Assembly (NCBI GenBank): GCA_942493145.1
Contig: OW818679.1
Coordinates: forward strand, 2,666,001 to 2,730,000
DNA length: 64,000 bases
Source of the DNA: ENR-C20 sp942493145
GTDB taxonomy: Bacteria > Bacillota > Clostridia > Acetivibrionales > DTU013
Direction of reading: 5' to 3'
Shown here: positions 15,584 to 23,670 of the stretch, piece by piece
Numbering within the stretch: position 1 is the stretch's first letter
How the letters are laid out: every line of letters begins with the position of its first letter
The notes under the pieces: generated by a model
The model's database searches: none
Seen by the model: the letters and a program-made list of their open reading frames with translations, nothing else
Told to the model about the DNA's origin: nothing
Position numbers and translations under genes: made by a program

Positions 15584-16195
15584 CTACCTGTCGTTGATGT
15601 ACAATCTGTTTTCTGCTATATATTTTTCGACGTCATCCGGCGTCAGATACCTGATAGACCTGCCTTCCCCTAACCGCTCCCTTATATCCGACGATGATAT
15701 TTCCAGCATGGGAATCTTCATGATCCGGAGCTTGAGCAAATCATCCGAAATGAATTGCCTGATGGGTTCAGACAGTGAATGTATATCGAAACCGGGCCTT
15801 GTGACTGCAATGAATTCACACAGGGAGAATACTGTCTCATAATTCTTCCAGGTGGTCAGTTCGTTTACGATATCCGCACCAACTATATAATATAGGCTCA
15901 CATCGTTGCCATAAACCTTTTTCAACTCATTCAGGGTATCTACCGAATAGGTATTGCCCTTTCTGTTGATCTCGATCCTGATGGCTTCAAACCACGGATT
16001 TGAGCTTACTGCCAGCTCAACCATGTGGAACCTGTCGACAGCTTCTGCCAGTTCATTGTCATTTTTATGTGGCGGATTGCCTGTTGGGATGAAAAGCACC
16101 TTTTGAAGTCCAAGGCCTTCTCTTGCTGCCTCAGCCGCCAACAGATGCCCAAAATGGGGCGGATTGAAGGTTCCGCCCATAATCCCGATTTTCAT
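15584..16195 (-). CDS. nadD: Nicotinate-nucleotide adenylyltransferase
   Basis: NadD adenylates nicotinate mononucleotide to deamido-NAD in NAD synthesis. The 203-residue product has the nucleotidyltransferase start GIMGGTFNPPHFGHLL (with the HxGH motif), the IPTGNPPHK substrate loop, VGADIVNELTTWKN and the C-terminal ISSSDIRERL motif, all of standard spacing and length. It lies 16 bases after purD and is followed closely by yqeK, a conserved pairing. An AAGGAG sits 13 bases before the ATG. Confidence 0.93.
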   Translation of the reverse strand: MKIGIMGGTFNPPHFGHLLAAEAAREGLGLQKVLFIPTGNPPHKNDNELAEAVDRFHMVELAVSSNPWFEAIRIEINRKGNTYSVDTLNELKKVYGNDVSLYYIVGADIVNELTTWKNYETVFSLCEFIAVTRPGFDIHSLSEPIRQFISDDLLKLRIMKIPMLEISSSDIRERLGEGRSIRYLTPDDVEKYIAENRLYINDR

Positions 16196-16211
16196 AATTG
16201 TTTAAGGCTCC

Positions 16212-17522
16212 TTATAAACCCTTTTTGCCGATGTCGGTCCTGTAATGCATATCTTTAAAGCTGATAGCGGCGACGCCTTCGTATGCCTTAGCGATGGCAG
16301 CTTTGAGATCGTCTGCAACCGCAGTGACTCCAAGCACCCTGCCGCCGGATGTCACAAGCCTTGTTGATTTGGCGTCAGTTTGTTTGGCAGCATCCGCTTT
16401 GTCATCGGCTGCCGCCTCAATTCTGGTTCCTGCATGAAACACCATCAGGCCTTGGGCTTCTGCCGCTTCTATCCCGGTGATTTCATAGCCCGTTGCATAG
16501 CTTCCCGGATATCCGCCGGACGCCATAACCACACATACTGCGGCTTTGTCGTCCCATTCGAATTTTATGGTTTCCAGTTTTTCATCTATGACCGCCTCGA
16601 ACACTTCGATTATATCATTTTTCATCCTGGGCAGCACTACCTGCGCCTCGGGATCGCCGAACCTTGCATTGTACTCAATTACCTTCGGCCCTTTTTCAGT
16701 CAGCATAAGGCCAAAATACAACACGCCCTTGAACTGCCGGCCTTCCTTCATCATGGCATCTATCGTCGGCCTGAATATCTTCTCCATGCAGTACTCTGCA
16801 GTTTTCTCATCATATATGCTGCAGGGTGAAAACGTACCCATACCGCCTGTGTTCAAGCCCATGTCATTGTCATATGCCCTTTTGTGATCCTGTGAGCTGG
16901 CCATGGGAACGATTGTCTTGCCGTCGGTAAATGCAAGAATGGTTACCTCCATCCCGGTCATAAACTCTTCTATGACAACCTGGCTGCCGGCATTTCCGAA
17001 AACCTTGTCTGTCATCATGCTATTGACAGCTTCCTGTGCCTGGTCAAACCCGTTGGCGATGATGACTCCTTTACCAAGAGCCAGGCCGTCGGCTTTGATG
17101 ACGATGGGGTATTCCTGATGCTTCAGATATTCTATGGCATGTTCGCTGTTGTCGAACACCTCGTATGCTGCGGTCGGAATGCCATACTTCTTCATTAATC
17201 CTTTTGAAAAGGCCTTGCTGCTCTCGAGGATGGCCGCATTCTTCCTAGGACCGAAAGCGCGTATGCCCGCATTTTCCATTGCGTCCACCATTCCGGCTGC
17301 CAGAGGATCATCGGGGGCGACCATGACAAGATCCACTTTTTTGTCCTTTACAGCCGCAATCATGCCTTCTATGTCTGTGGCCTTAACCGGCAGGCATTCT
17401 GCAATAGCCGCTATGCCTCCATTGCCGGGCGCGCAATAAATCTTGTCTACCCGCTGGCTCTGGGCAATCTTCCACACAAGTGCGTGTTCACGACCTCCGC
17501 CACCAACAACCAAAACCTTCAT
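16212..17522 (-). CDS. purD: Phosphoribosylamine-glycine ligase
   Basis: PurD (GAR synthetase) joins glycine to phosphoribosylamine with ATP, the second step of purine synthesis. The 436 residues show VLVVGGGGREHAL at the N-terminus, the ATP-grasp segments VIKADGLALGKGV, EEFMTGMEVTI and YNARFGDPEAQV, and the C-terminal SGGRVLGVTA block. A short extra stretch (AAADDKADAAKQTDAKS) sits before that last block and is a low-complexity insert. GGAGG precedes the ATG. It is the last pur gene of the cluster; a single GGGGACGG repeat lies between purH and purD. Confidence 0.93.
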   Translation of the reverse strand: MKVLVVGGGGREHALVWKIAQSQRVDKIYCAPGNGGIAAIAECLPVKATDIEGMIAAVKDKKVDLVMVAPDDPLAAGMVDAMENAGIRAFGPRKNAAILESSKAFSKGLMKKYGIPTAAYEVFDNSEHAIEYLKHQEYPIVIKADGLALGKGVIIANGFDQAQEAVNSMMTDKVFGNAGSQVVIEEFMTGMEVTILAFTDGKTIVPMASSQDHKRAYDNDMGLNTGGMGTFSPCSIYDEKTAEYCMEKIFRPTIDAMMKEGRQFKGVLYFGLMLTEKGPKVIEYNARFGDPEAQVVLPRMKNDIIEVFEAVIDEKLETIKFEWDDKAAVCVVMASGGYPGSYATGYEITGIEAAEAQGLMVFHAGTRIEAAADDKADAAKQTDAKSTRLVTSGGRVLGVTAVADDLKAAIAKAYEGVAAISFKDMHYRTDIGKKGL

Positions 17523-17560
17523 CCGTTATTTCCTCCAATTATATCTATACATTTTGCTCA

Positions 17561-17581
17561 CTTTTTGAGAACCGTCCCCCT
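17561..17581 (-). repeat. GGGGACGG repeat copy between purH and purD
   Basis: One copy in the 75-base gap (CTTTTTGAGAACCGTCCCCC on the plus strand), reading GGGGGACGG in the direction of transcription. Confidence 0.9.
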
Positions 17582-17597
17582 CGAAGTTCTAACTATA

Positions 17598-19154
17598 TTA
17601 GTGCTTAAAGTGCCTGATTCCTGTAAACATCATAACGATTCCATGCCTGTTGCAGGCATCGATTGATTCCTGATCCCTCATGGCGCCGCCTGGCTGGATT
17701 ATGGCCTTTATACCTGCAGCTGCGGCTGCCTCAACGCAATCGTTGAATGGGAAGAACGCATCAGAGGCCATAACCGCGCCTTTGCATTTCTCCCCTCCAT
17801 AGTTGACTGCGATATTCAGGGATGTTATCCTGTTCATCTGCCCAGGACCGATCCCTACAACCTGGCTTCCCTTCGCCAGTACGATCGCATTGGATTTGGT
17901 ATGTTTGACCACCTTCATTGCAAAGAGCAGGTCTTCCAGCATCCCTGGTTCAAGCTGCTTTTCGGTTACGCATTTTATTTCATCCATATTGACCAGCGCG
18001 CTGTTGTAGTTCTGCACTAATAATCCGCCCGACACCTTCTTCATGTCATATGTTCCAGCCGGCAGCTTAGCTGATATGTCCTCCAGCAGCAGCAGCCTGA
18101 TGTTCTTTTTCTTTTCAAGAATCTGCAGCGCATCGCTGGTGTAGGAAGGTGCGATTATAACCTCATAGAATATTTTCCCGATTTCTTCGGCAGTAGCGGC
18201 ATCGATTTCCCTGTTGACCGCAACTATACCGCCGAAAGCCGAAACCGTATCAGTTTCGTATGCCTTGGTATATGCTTCCGCTATGTTCTCGCCGCTTGCG
18301 ACGCCGCATGGGTTCGCATGCTTCACAATTACTGCAGTCGGACGTTCGAACTCCTTCAGCAGCTCCAGGGCGCCGTTGGCATCATTTATATTGTTGAATG
18401 AAAGCTCCTTGCCATGGAGCTGTTTGGCATTTGTCATGCATCCCGTGTTAGCGCCGATTTCCTTATAGAAAACAGCCTTCTGGTGTGGATTTTCGCCATA
18501 TCTCATCTCCTGGACTTTTTCAAAAGTCAGGGACAGGCTTTCAGGGAAGAACTCCTCTCCCTGCAGCTCCTTCAGCTGATCTCTCAGGTATTTGGCGATC
18601 AGAGTGTCGTAATGGCTGGTATGTTCAAAAACCTTGTAGGCAAGCTTGAATTTCATTTTGGCTGATACATCGCCGGTTGATTTGATTTCATCGAGGAGCA
18701 TGTTGTAATCAGCCGGGTCGACAACTACCGCCACATCCTGATAATTCTTTGCAGCCGCCCTTATCATTGTCGGTCCGCCGATATCTATGTTTTCGATGGC
18801 CTCCTCAAGCTCGACATGGCCTTTGAGTATTGTCTGTTTAAACGGATACAGGTTTATTACTACCATATCGATGGGGTCGATGCCCAGCTCTTTTATCTGG
18901 TTCATATGGGACGGGTTCGCCCGCATGGCCAGAATCCCGCCGTGCACTTTGGGATGGAGTGTTTTGACCCTGCCATCCAGACATTCGGGGAAGCCGGTGA
19001 CGTCCGATATGTTGACAACCTTGATTCCAGCGTCGGAAAGGGCTTTGGCCGTCCCTCCGGTTGAGATTATCTCGACTCCCATTTTTTGAAGTTCGGCTGC
19101 AAGTTCCACAACGCCAGCCTTATCTGAAACACTTATCAATGCGCGTTTTATCAT
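17598..19154 (-). CDS. purH: Bifunctional AICAR transformylase/IMP cyclohydrolase
   Basis: PurH performs the last two steps to IMP: formylation of AICAR and ring closure. The N-terminal cyclohydrolase domain opens RALISVSDKAGVVELA with STGGTAKALSDAGI and ITSTG-like phosphate contacts; the transformylase domain contains RYGENPHQKAVFY, VIVKHANPCGVA, and the C-terminal SDAFFPFNDCVEAAAAAGIKAIIQPGG motif. The start at 19154 follows AGGAGG by nine bases and gives 518 residues, the usual size. The frame continues to 19235, but that part simply translates the upstream repeat array (GTVLKN, GGRFSK) and is rejected. Confidence 0.95.
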   Translation of the reverse strand: MIKRALISVSDKAGVVELAAELQKMGVEIISTGGTAKALSDAGIKVVNISDVTGFPECLDGRVKTLHPKVHGGILAMRANPSHMNQIKELGIDPIDMVVINLYPFKQTILKGHVELEEAIENIDIGGPTMIRAAAKNYQDVAVVVDPADYNMLLDEIKSTGDVSAKMKFKLAYKVFEHTSHYDTLIAKYLRDQLKELQGEEFFPESLSLTFEKVQEMRYGENPHQKAVFYKEIGANTGCMTNAKQLHGKELSFNNINDANGALELLKEFERPTAVIVKHANPCGVASGENIAEAYTKAYETDTVSAFGGIVAVNREIDAATAEEIGKIFYEVIIAPSYTSDALQILEKKKNIRLLLLEDISAKLPAGTYDMKKVSGGLLVQNYNSALVNMDEIKCVTEKQLEPGMLEDLLFAMKVVKHTKSNAIVLAKGSQVVGIGPGQMNRITSLNIAVNYGGEKCKGAVMASDAFFPFNDCVEAAAAAGIKAIIQPGGAMRDQESIDACNRHGIVMMFTGIRHFKH

Positions 19155-19188
19155 ATATAAATTCCTCCTGATTTGTTCACTTTTTGCA

Positions 19189-19310
19189 CTTTTTGAGAAC
19201 CGTCCCCCTAAGTTTTTGAGAACCGTCCCCCTCATTTTTCACTTTTTGAGAACCGTCCCCCTAGTTATCCCCCTGGTTACCATGGTTATTTCTTTAAGAA
19301 CCGTCCACCT
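19189..19310 (-). repeat. GGGGACGG repeat array between purN and purH
   Basis: Full copies at 19189-19209, 19211-19232 and 19241-19262, and a degenerate copy at 19291-19310 (AAGAACCGTCCACC on the plus strand) that lies inside the 3' end of purN. Confidence 0.9.
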
Positions 19311-19990
19311 GTTATGAAATTAAACTCATCATCATCCAGCAGCATCTGGTCTATGTCTATGTAATCCCTCTCGATCCTGACATTGCGGCCTTCCACCTTG
19401 ATCCTGCCCTCGGAGAACAGTTTCAGGGCTTCAGGCAGTATGACCCACTCAGCCTCTTCCATCACACGCCTCTGGAGCATCTCAGGTGTATCACCCTCCT
19501 TGACTTCAACTGCTTTCTGAAGGATTATCGGTCCTGAATCATACTCCAGTTCTACGAAATGGACAGTCGCACCAGTGATTTTCACACCGTATTCCAGTGC
19601 TTTCTGATGCGGGATTATGCCATAGTTGCCTTTGCCGGAAAAAGATGGGATAAGCGATGGATGTATGTTTATTATCTTGTTTTTAAAATGATTGAGAAAA
19701 TCCTCGCCGACCATTGCCAAATAACCCGCCATTATAATCAGATCGACTTCGTTTTTTTCGAAATGATCGATCATCGCCTTGTCAAAGCCCCCGATAGTTG
19801 CATAGTCCTTCCTGGCGATTACGCATGAAGGGATGCCATTGTCCGCTGCCCTTTGAAGGGCATGTGCATCGCCCCTGTTTGACATTACAGTGACAATCCT
19901 GCAGTCCCGAAGGTAGCCGCTCGCTATCTTGTCGATTATCGCCTGGAGGTTTGTCCCTCCGCCGGAAACCATAACACCTAGTCTCAGCAT
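19286..19990 (-). CDS. purN: Phosphoribosylglycinamide formyltransferase
   Basis: PurN transfers a formyl group from 10-formyl-THF to GAR. The 234-residue product shows GVMVSGGGTNLQAII, the folate site MAGYLAMVGEDFL, INIHPSLIPSFSGKG with the catalytic His, and TGATVHFVELEYDSGPIILQ with the catalytic Asp. It is some 20-30 residues longer than most bacterial PurN; the final residues TGGRFLKK are read from a decayed GGGGACGG repeat, which also supplies the stop codon context. It overlaps the end of purM by 7 bases, indicating coupling. Confidence 0.93.
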   Translation of the reverse strand: MLRLGVMVSGGGTNLQAIIDKIASGYLRDCRIVTVMSNRGDAHALQRAADNGIPSCVIARKDYATIGGFDKAMIDHFEKNEVDLIIMAGYLAMVGEDFLNHFKNKIINIHPSLIPSFSGKGNYGIIPHQKALEYGVKITGATVHFVELEYDSGPIILQKAVEVKEGDTPEMLQRRVMEEAEWVILPEALKLFSEGRIKVEGRNVRIERDYIDIDQMLLDDDEFNFITGGRFLKK

Positions 19991-21006
19991 AGATCGACCC
20001 CAGCCTCTCCTTTTATTACTTCACCAATGATGTAGGCTTTTTCAGAATTATTGTCCAGGTATTTGACTACATCTTCGGCAATTTCCCTGTCCACCGCTAT
20101 TACCATACCGATGCCCATGTTAAAGGTGTTGTAGATATCCCTTTCCTTTATCTCACCAAGCTCCTGCAGCAGTTTGAAGATTGGAAGAACCGGCCATGAG
20201 CCAAGCTTTATGCTGACCCTTAAACCTTCAGGAATCATCCTGGGGATGTTTTCTATAAAGCCACCGCCGGTTATGTGGGCAAGGCCTTTGAGGGCATATT
20301 TGTCTTTCAGGTCCAGTATCGTTTTGACATAGATTCGTGTCGGTTTCAGCAGCTCTTCTCCAAGTGTGGTGCCAAATGACTCTATGTACTGCTCCATTTT
20401 CTCCTCGGATGGACTGAGCAGCTTTCTTACCAGGGAATAACCGTTGCTGTGCAATCCGGAAGATGGGATGCCGATAAGGACGTCACCCTCCTTGATGGAT
20501 TTACCGTCGATGATTTTTTTCTTGTCCACGACTCCGACAGCAAACCCGGCGACGTCATATTCGTTTTCAGGGTAAAAACCCGGCATCTCAGCCGTCTCTC
20601 CGCCTATCAGCGAGCAGCCTGACATGACACAGCCTTCAGCAACACCTTTGACTATTGCTGCTACCTTCTCCGGCCTGTTTTTGCCAAGGGCGATGTAGTC
20701 CAGGAAGAATAAGGGCTCCGCGCCTCCGCAGACAATATCATTAACACACATTGCAACGCAATCTATGCCGATGGTGTCATGTTTATCCATTAAAAATGCT
20801 ATTTTAAGCTTGGTACCAACTCCATCCGTTCCAGATACCAATACCGGTTCCTCGTATTTGTCTTTTCCGAGAGCGAAAAGCCCGCCAAAGCCTCCGATAT
20901 CTGTGAGAACTTCCGGCCGGAAGGTTCTTTTCACATCATCCTTCATAAGTCTGACAGCTTCGTATCCAGCCTCAACATCCACACCGGAATCTTTATATGT
21001 TGCCAT
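19984..21006 (-). CDS. purM: Phosphoribosylformylglycinamidine cyclo-ligase
   Basis: PurM (AIR synthetase) closes the imidazole ring using ATP. The 340 residues carry the N-terminal YKDSGVDVEAGYEAV, the glycine-rich GGFGGLFAL, VSGTDGVGTKLKIA with the ATP-binding Asp/Gly/Lys, NDIVCGGAEPLFFLDY, GGETAEMPGFY, IPSSGLHSNGYSL and HITGGGFIENIPRM, the complete family pattern. AGGAGG precedes the ATG. It is followed by purN with overlap and preceded by a tandem repeat array in the 219-base gap to purF. Confidence 0.95.
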   Translation of the reverse strand: MATYKDSGVDVEAGYEAVRLMKDDVKRTFRPEVLTDIGGFGGLFALGKDKYEEPVLVSGTDGVGTKLKIAFLMDKHDTIGIDCVAMCVNDIVCGGAEPLFFLDYIALGKNRPEKVAAIVKGVAEGCVMSGCSLIGGETAEMPGFYPENEYDVAGFAVGVVDKKKIIDGKSIKEGDVLIGIPSSGLHSNGYSLVRKLLSPSEEKMEQYIESFGTTLGEELLKPTRIYVKTILDLKDKYALKGLAHITGGGFIENIPRMIPEGLRVSIKLGSWPVLPIFKLLQELGEIKERDIYNTFNMGIGMVIAVDREIAEDVVKYLDNNSEKAYIIGEVIKGEAGVDLC

Positions 21007-21035
21007 TCTATCATATCCTCCTATTTTCTTACCTC

Positions 21036-21207
21036 AGTTTTTGAGAACCGTCCCCATTAGTTAGTTTAACTTCAGTTTTTGAGAACCGTCCCCATTAGTT
21101 AGTTTATCTCTAGTTTTTGAGAACCGTCCCCATTAGTTATTAGTTATTAGTATAACTTCAGTTTTTGAGAACCGTCCCCATTAGTTATTAGTTAGAACCG
21201 TCCCCCT
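21036..21207 (-). repeat. GGGGACGG repeat array between purF and purM
   Basis: Full copies at 21036-21056, 21074-21094, 21112-21132 and 21160-21180, plus the partial AGAACCGTCCCCCT at 21194-21207. The first three are exactly 38 bases apart and the last step is 48; the spacer ATTAGTTAGTTTAACTTC is itself repeated, so the array grew by tandem duplication. Confidence 0.92.
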
Positions 21208-21225
21208 ATAATTACCCTATAATTA

Positions 21226-22719
21226 CTACGCCCTTTTGCTGGAGAGTTTATCCGTTTCTTCCGGCACTGCTATCGGATAGTCGGAATTGAAACAGGCGGT
21301 GCAGAAACCTTTATTGGAATCCTCTAAACCGGAACCCGTGGAACCGGAGCATGTACCCAACGATCCGCAATTGGATCCCGCCGAACCTATGGGCAGCTGC
21401 AGCAATCCTTCCAGACTCAGATATCCCAGGCTGTCGGCTCCAATTATCTCCCTTATTTCATCTACAGAATGTCTGGATGCCACCAACTGCTTCGCCGATG
21501 ATATATCTATACCGAAATAGCAGGGGAACTTGTATGGAGGTGAACTTACCCTCATATGGACTTCCCTGGCTCCCGCATCTTTCAGCATCTGTACTATTCT
21601 TCTTGTTGTCGTGCCACGTACTATCGAGTCATCTACCATTATAACTCTTTTTCCTGCTATTTCATTCTTCATGGCGTTAAATTTTATTCTTACACCGGCT
21701 TCGCGCTGTCCCTGCTCCGGTTGGATGAATGTTCTGCCCACGTACCTGTTCTTCAGCAGCCCCTGTCCATATGGTATCCCTGATTCTCTTGAATAACCCA
21801 GCGCTGCATTTAAACCGCCGTCCGGTGCACCTATGACTACATCAGCCTCCACCGGATGCTCGATTGCCAGTCGCCTGCCCGCCTCAATCCTTGCACTGTG
21901 GACACTGCAGCCGTCTATTATACTGTCCGGCCGTGCAAAATAAACAAATTCAAATATGCAAAGACGACATTGCCCGTCTACCTCGGTCTGCACCGATGTC
22001 AATCCCTCATCGCCAATGAGGACTATCTCGCCCGGGTTCACATCCCTGATAAAATCAGCGCCTACCGCATCCAGCGCGCAGGACTCTGATGCCAGCACAT
22101 AGGAATTTCCTACTTTCCCAATGCACAAAGGCCTTATACCAAGAGGGTCCCTGATACCTATTAGCCTCTTGGGTGTTAGAATAACAAGGGCATAGGAGCC
22201 TTTGACTTCTTTCATCATTTTGACAAATGTATCTTCAATATTATCATTGCCCACCCGGTTTCTGGATATAAGGTTGGCAATGACCTCTGTGTCGCTTGAT
22301 GTCTGGAATATGGCGCCGTCGTCCTCCATCCTGTTTCTCAGTTCTGTGGCATTCACAAGATTTCCGTTGTGAGCCAGAGCCAACTGCCCATTACGGTATT
22401 TTACCACCATCGGCTGTGCATTTTCCCTCATGCTTGCTCCGGTTGTTGAATAACGCACATGGCCTATAGCGATTCGTCCTTTAAGGTGGTTAAGTACTAC
22501 CTCATCAAAGACTTCCGGCACCAGTCCCATGTCTTTATGCTGGAGTATCGTTCCCTCATCATTGACTGCGATGCCGGCACTTTCCTGTCCTCTGTGCTGA
22601 AGCGCATAAAGTCCGTGATAGGTGAGGCGCGCAACATCATGATGGTCTTTATTATAAATACCGAATACGCCGCATTCTTCCTTCAATTTCCCAAACTGAA
22701 TATCATTTTCCGTTGTCAT
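21226..22719 (-). CDS. purF: Amidophosphoribosyltransferase
   Basis: PurF commits PRPP to purine synthesis using glutamine. After a short propeptide (EE) comes the N-terminal nucleophile in ECGVFGIYN. Further motifs are HVRYSTTG, AHNGNLVNA, SDTEVIANL, the PRPP-binding VIMVDDSIVRGTT and APDGGLNAALG. Cys residues near the end (FCTACF) fit the CxxC ligands of the 4Fe-4S cluster in the B. subtilis-type enzyme. Just before them is an unusual Gly/Ser/Cys-rich insert (SAGSNCGSLGTCSGSTGSG, about residues 449-467), which lengthens the protein to 497 residues. GGGGTA lies before the ATG. Confidence 0.95.
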   Translation of the reverse strand: MTTENDIQFGKLKEECGVFGIYNKDHHDVARLTYHGLYALQHRGQESAGIAVNDEGTILQHKDMGLVPEVFDEVVLNHLKGRIAIGHVRYSTTGASMRENAQPMVVKYRNGQLALAHNGNLVNATELRNRMEDDGAIFQTSSDTEVIANLISRNRVGNDNIEDTFVKMMKEVKGSYALVILTPKRLIGIRDPLGIRPLCIGKVGNSYVLASESCALDAVGADFIRDVNPGEIVLIGDEGLTSVQTEVDGQCRLCIFEFVYFARPDSIIDGCSVHSARIEAGRRLAIEHPVEADVVIGAPDGGLNAALGYSRESGIPYGQGLLKNRYVGRTFIQPEQGQREAGVRIKFNAMKNEIAGKRVIMVDDSIVRGTTTRRIVQMLKDAGAREVHMRVSSPPYKFPCYFGIDISSAKQLVASRHSVDEIREIIGADSLGYLSLEGLLQLPIGSAGSNCGSLGTCSGSTGSGLEDSNKGFCTACFNSDYPIAVPEETDKLSSKRA

Positions 22720-22791
22720 ATATATACCCCATTTCCTATCCCTTATATTTCTTCTTTTTGTCTACTTTTATTTGCCTGATTTCTTACCGCC

Positions 22792-22875
22792 GCTGTCGCT
22801 AATCTATCCTGCAATCCGTCGCTGTCGTTAATCTATCCTGCAATCCGTCCCTGTCGTTAATCTACCCTCTGCCAT
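22792..22875. repeat. 29-bp tandem repeat between purE and purF
   Basis: GCTGTCGxTAATCTATCCTG plus CAATCCGTC recurs at 22792 and 22821, with a third partial copy from 22850. A further ATCCTGCAATCCGTC falls at the purE stop codon (~22885-22899), so the repeat has extended into the 3' end of purE. Confidence 0.8.
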
Positions 22876-22878
22876 CGC

Positions 22879-23406
22879 TCAGCCATCCTGCAATCCGTCT
22901 TCCGCCAGCTTTTCCCTGAGCGCCACATTCTTCTCCTCAACCTTTTCAGCCAGCTTCTTTTTATATTCCTTCATCATTACTCTTAACTCTGCATGTGCTG
23001 TTGAAAGTATCTGTACGGCCAACAGCGCTGCATTCTCGGAGCCATCGATTGCAACAGTCGCCACCGGTATGCCGGCCGGCATCTGCACTATCGATAGCAG
23101 TGAGTCCATACCGTCAAGTGTTGAGGACTTGATCGGTATTCCAATTACCGGCAGAGGCGTGAATGCTGCCAGCACACCCGGCAGATGCGCGGCCTTTCCT
23201 GCTGCCGCTATAATAACATCGATGCCGTTCGCCTCAGCATTTCTGGCAAATTCAGCCGCTTTGTCCGGGGTCCGGTGGGCTGAACAGACCATTACCTCGA
23301 CCATTATTCCGAATTCCCTGAGTATTTTTATGCAACCCTTCAAGGTTGGATAATCCGAATCGCTTCCCATAACAACTGCTACAACAGGATCTTTAGATAC
23401 GTACAT
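22879..23406 (-). CDS. purE: N5-carboxyaminoimidazole ribonucleotide mutase / AIR carboxylase
   Basis: PurE adds or rearranges the carboxyl group on aminoimidazole ribotide. The 175 residues include MGSDSDYPTLKGC, VCSAHRTPDKAAEFA, AAAGKAAHLPGVLAAFTPLPVIGIPI and SIVQMPAGIPVATVAI, the full active-site set. No purK lies in the window, so the enzyme class (bicarbonate-carrier mutase or direct CO2 carboxylase) is left open. The last ~15 residues (REKLAEDGLQDG) exceed the usual end and are encoded partly by a 29-bp repeat. GGAGG precedes the ATG. It is the first pur gene, about 265 bases after the purine permease gene with a structured element between. Confidence 0.93.
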   Translation of the reverse strand: MYVSKDPVVAVVMGSDSDYPTLKGCIKILREFGIMVEVMVCSAHRTPDKAAEFARNAEANGIDVIIAAAGKAAHLPGVLAAFTPLPVIGIPIKSSTLDGMDSLLSIVQMPAGIPVATVAIDGSENAALLAVQILSTAHAELRVMMKEYKKKLAEKVEEKNVALREKLAEDGLQDG

Positions 23407-23430
23407 ATTATTGCCTCCATAAAAACTGAA

Positions 23431-23495
23431 AATTTGTCTTACTATAATTTTGCTTTATTATAATTTTGCCTTACTATAATTTTGCTTTATCTTCA
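23431..23495. repeat. AT-rich direct repeats upstream of purE
   Basis: TTACTATAATTTTGC(T/C)T occurs three times with spacings of 17-20 bases. Read on the minus strand it contains TATAGTAA, so it may include promoter-like -10 sequences for purE. Confidence 0.55.
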
Positions 23496-23530
23496 TATAT
23501 CTATTATCTATTACCTGTTAAAAATAAATT

Positions 23531-23662
23531 GGACTTCCCATTTACAGCGGCTCAAGGAACTAATGTGGTCGATTGTGATCGATCTCATTTCACAGCTTGC
23601 AATCCTATCCTTGAGCTTCTGTAAATGAGAAGTCCGCGGGTGCGGACTTCCCTATATTTTTG
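23531..23662. ncRNA. Structured RNA element between purine permease and purE (unassigned)
   Basis: GGACTTCCCATTTACAG (23531-23547) pairs with CTGTAAATGAGAAGTCC (23619-23635), extended by GGCTCAAGGA/TCCTTGAGC: a long closed hairpin with an internal ~48-base loop. Next to it GAAGTCCGC and GCGGACTTC (23630-23650) form a second hairpin that shares the GAAGTCC arm, so the two stems exclude each other. On the plus strand the second hairpin is followed by CCTATATTTTTG, a terminator shape. On the minus strand the long hairpin is followed by AATTTATTTTT. It may be a permease terminator, a purE attenuator or a separate small RNA. It does not match the purine riboswitch core. Confidence 0.5.
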
Positions 23663-23670
23663 CCGGATGC

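Noticed and set aside
19155..19235. Longer purH start
   Set aside because: The added residues only translate the GGGGACGG repeats; the ATG at 19154 has AGGAGG and gives the standard length.
23531..23650. 6S RNA
   Set aside because: The long hairpin with an internal bubble recalls 6S RNA, but it is only ~105 bases and lacks the long upper stem; kept as unassigned.
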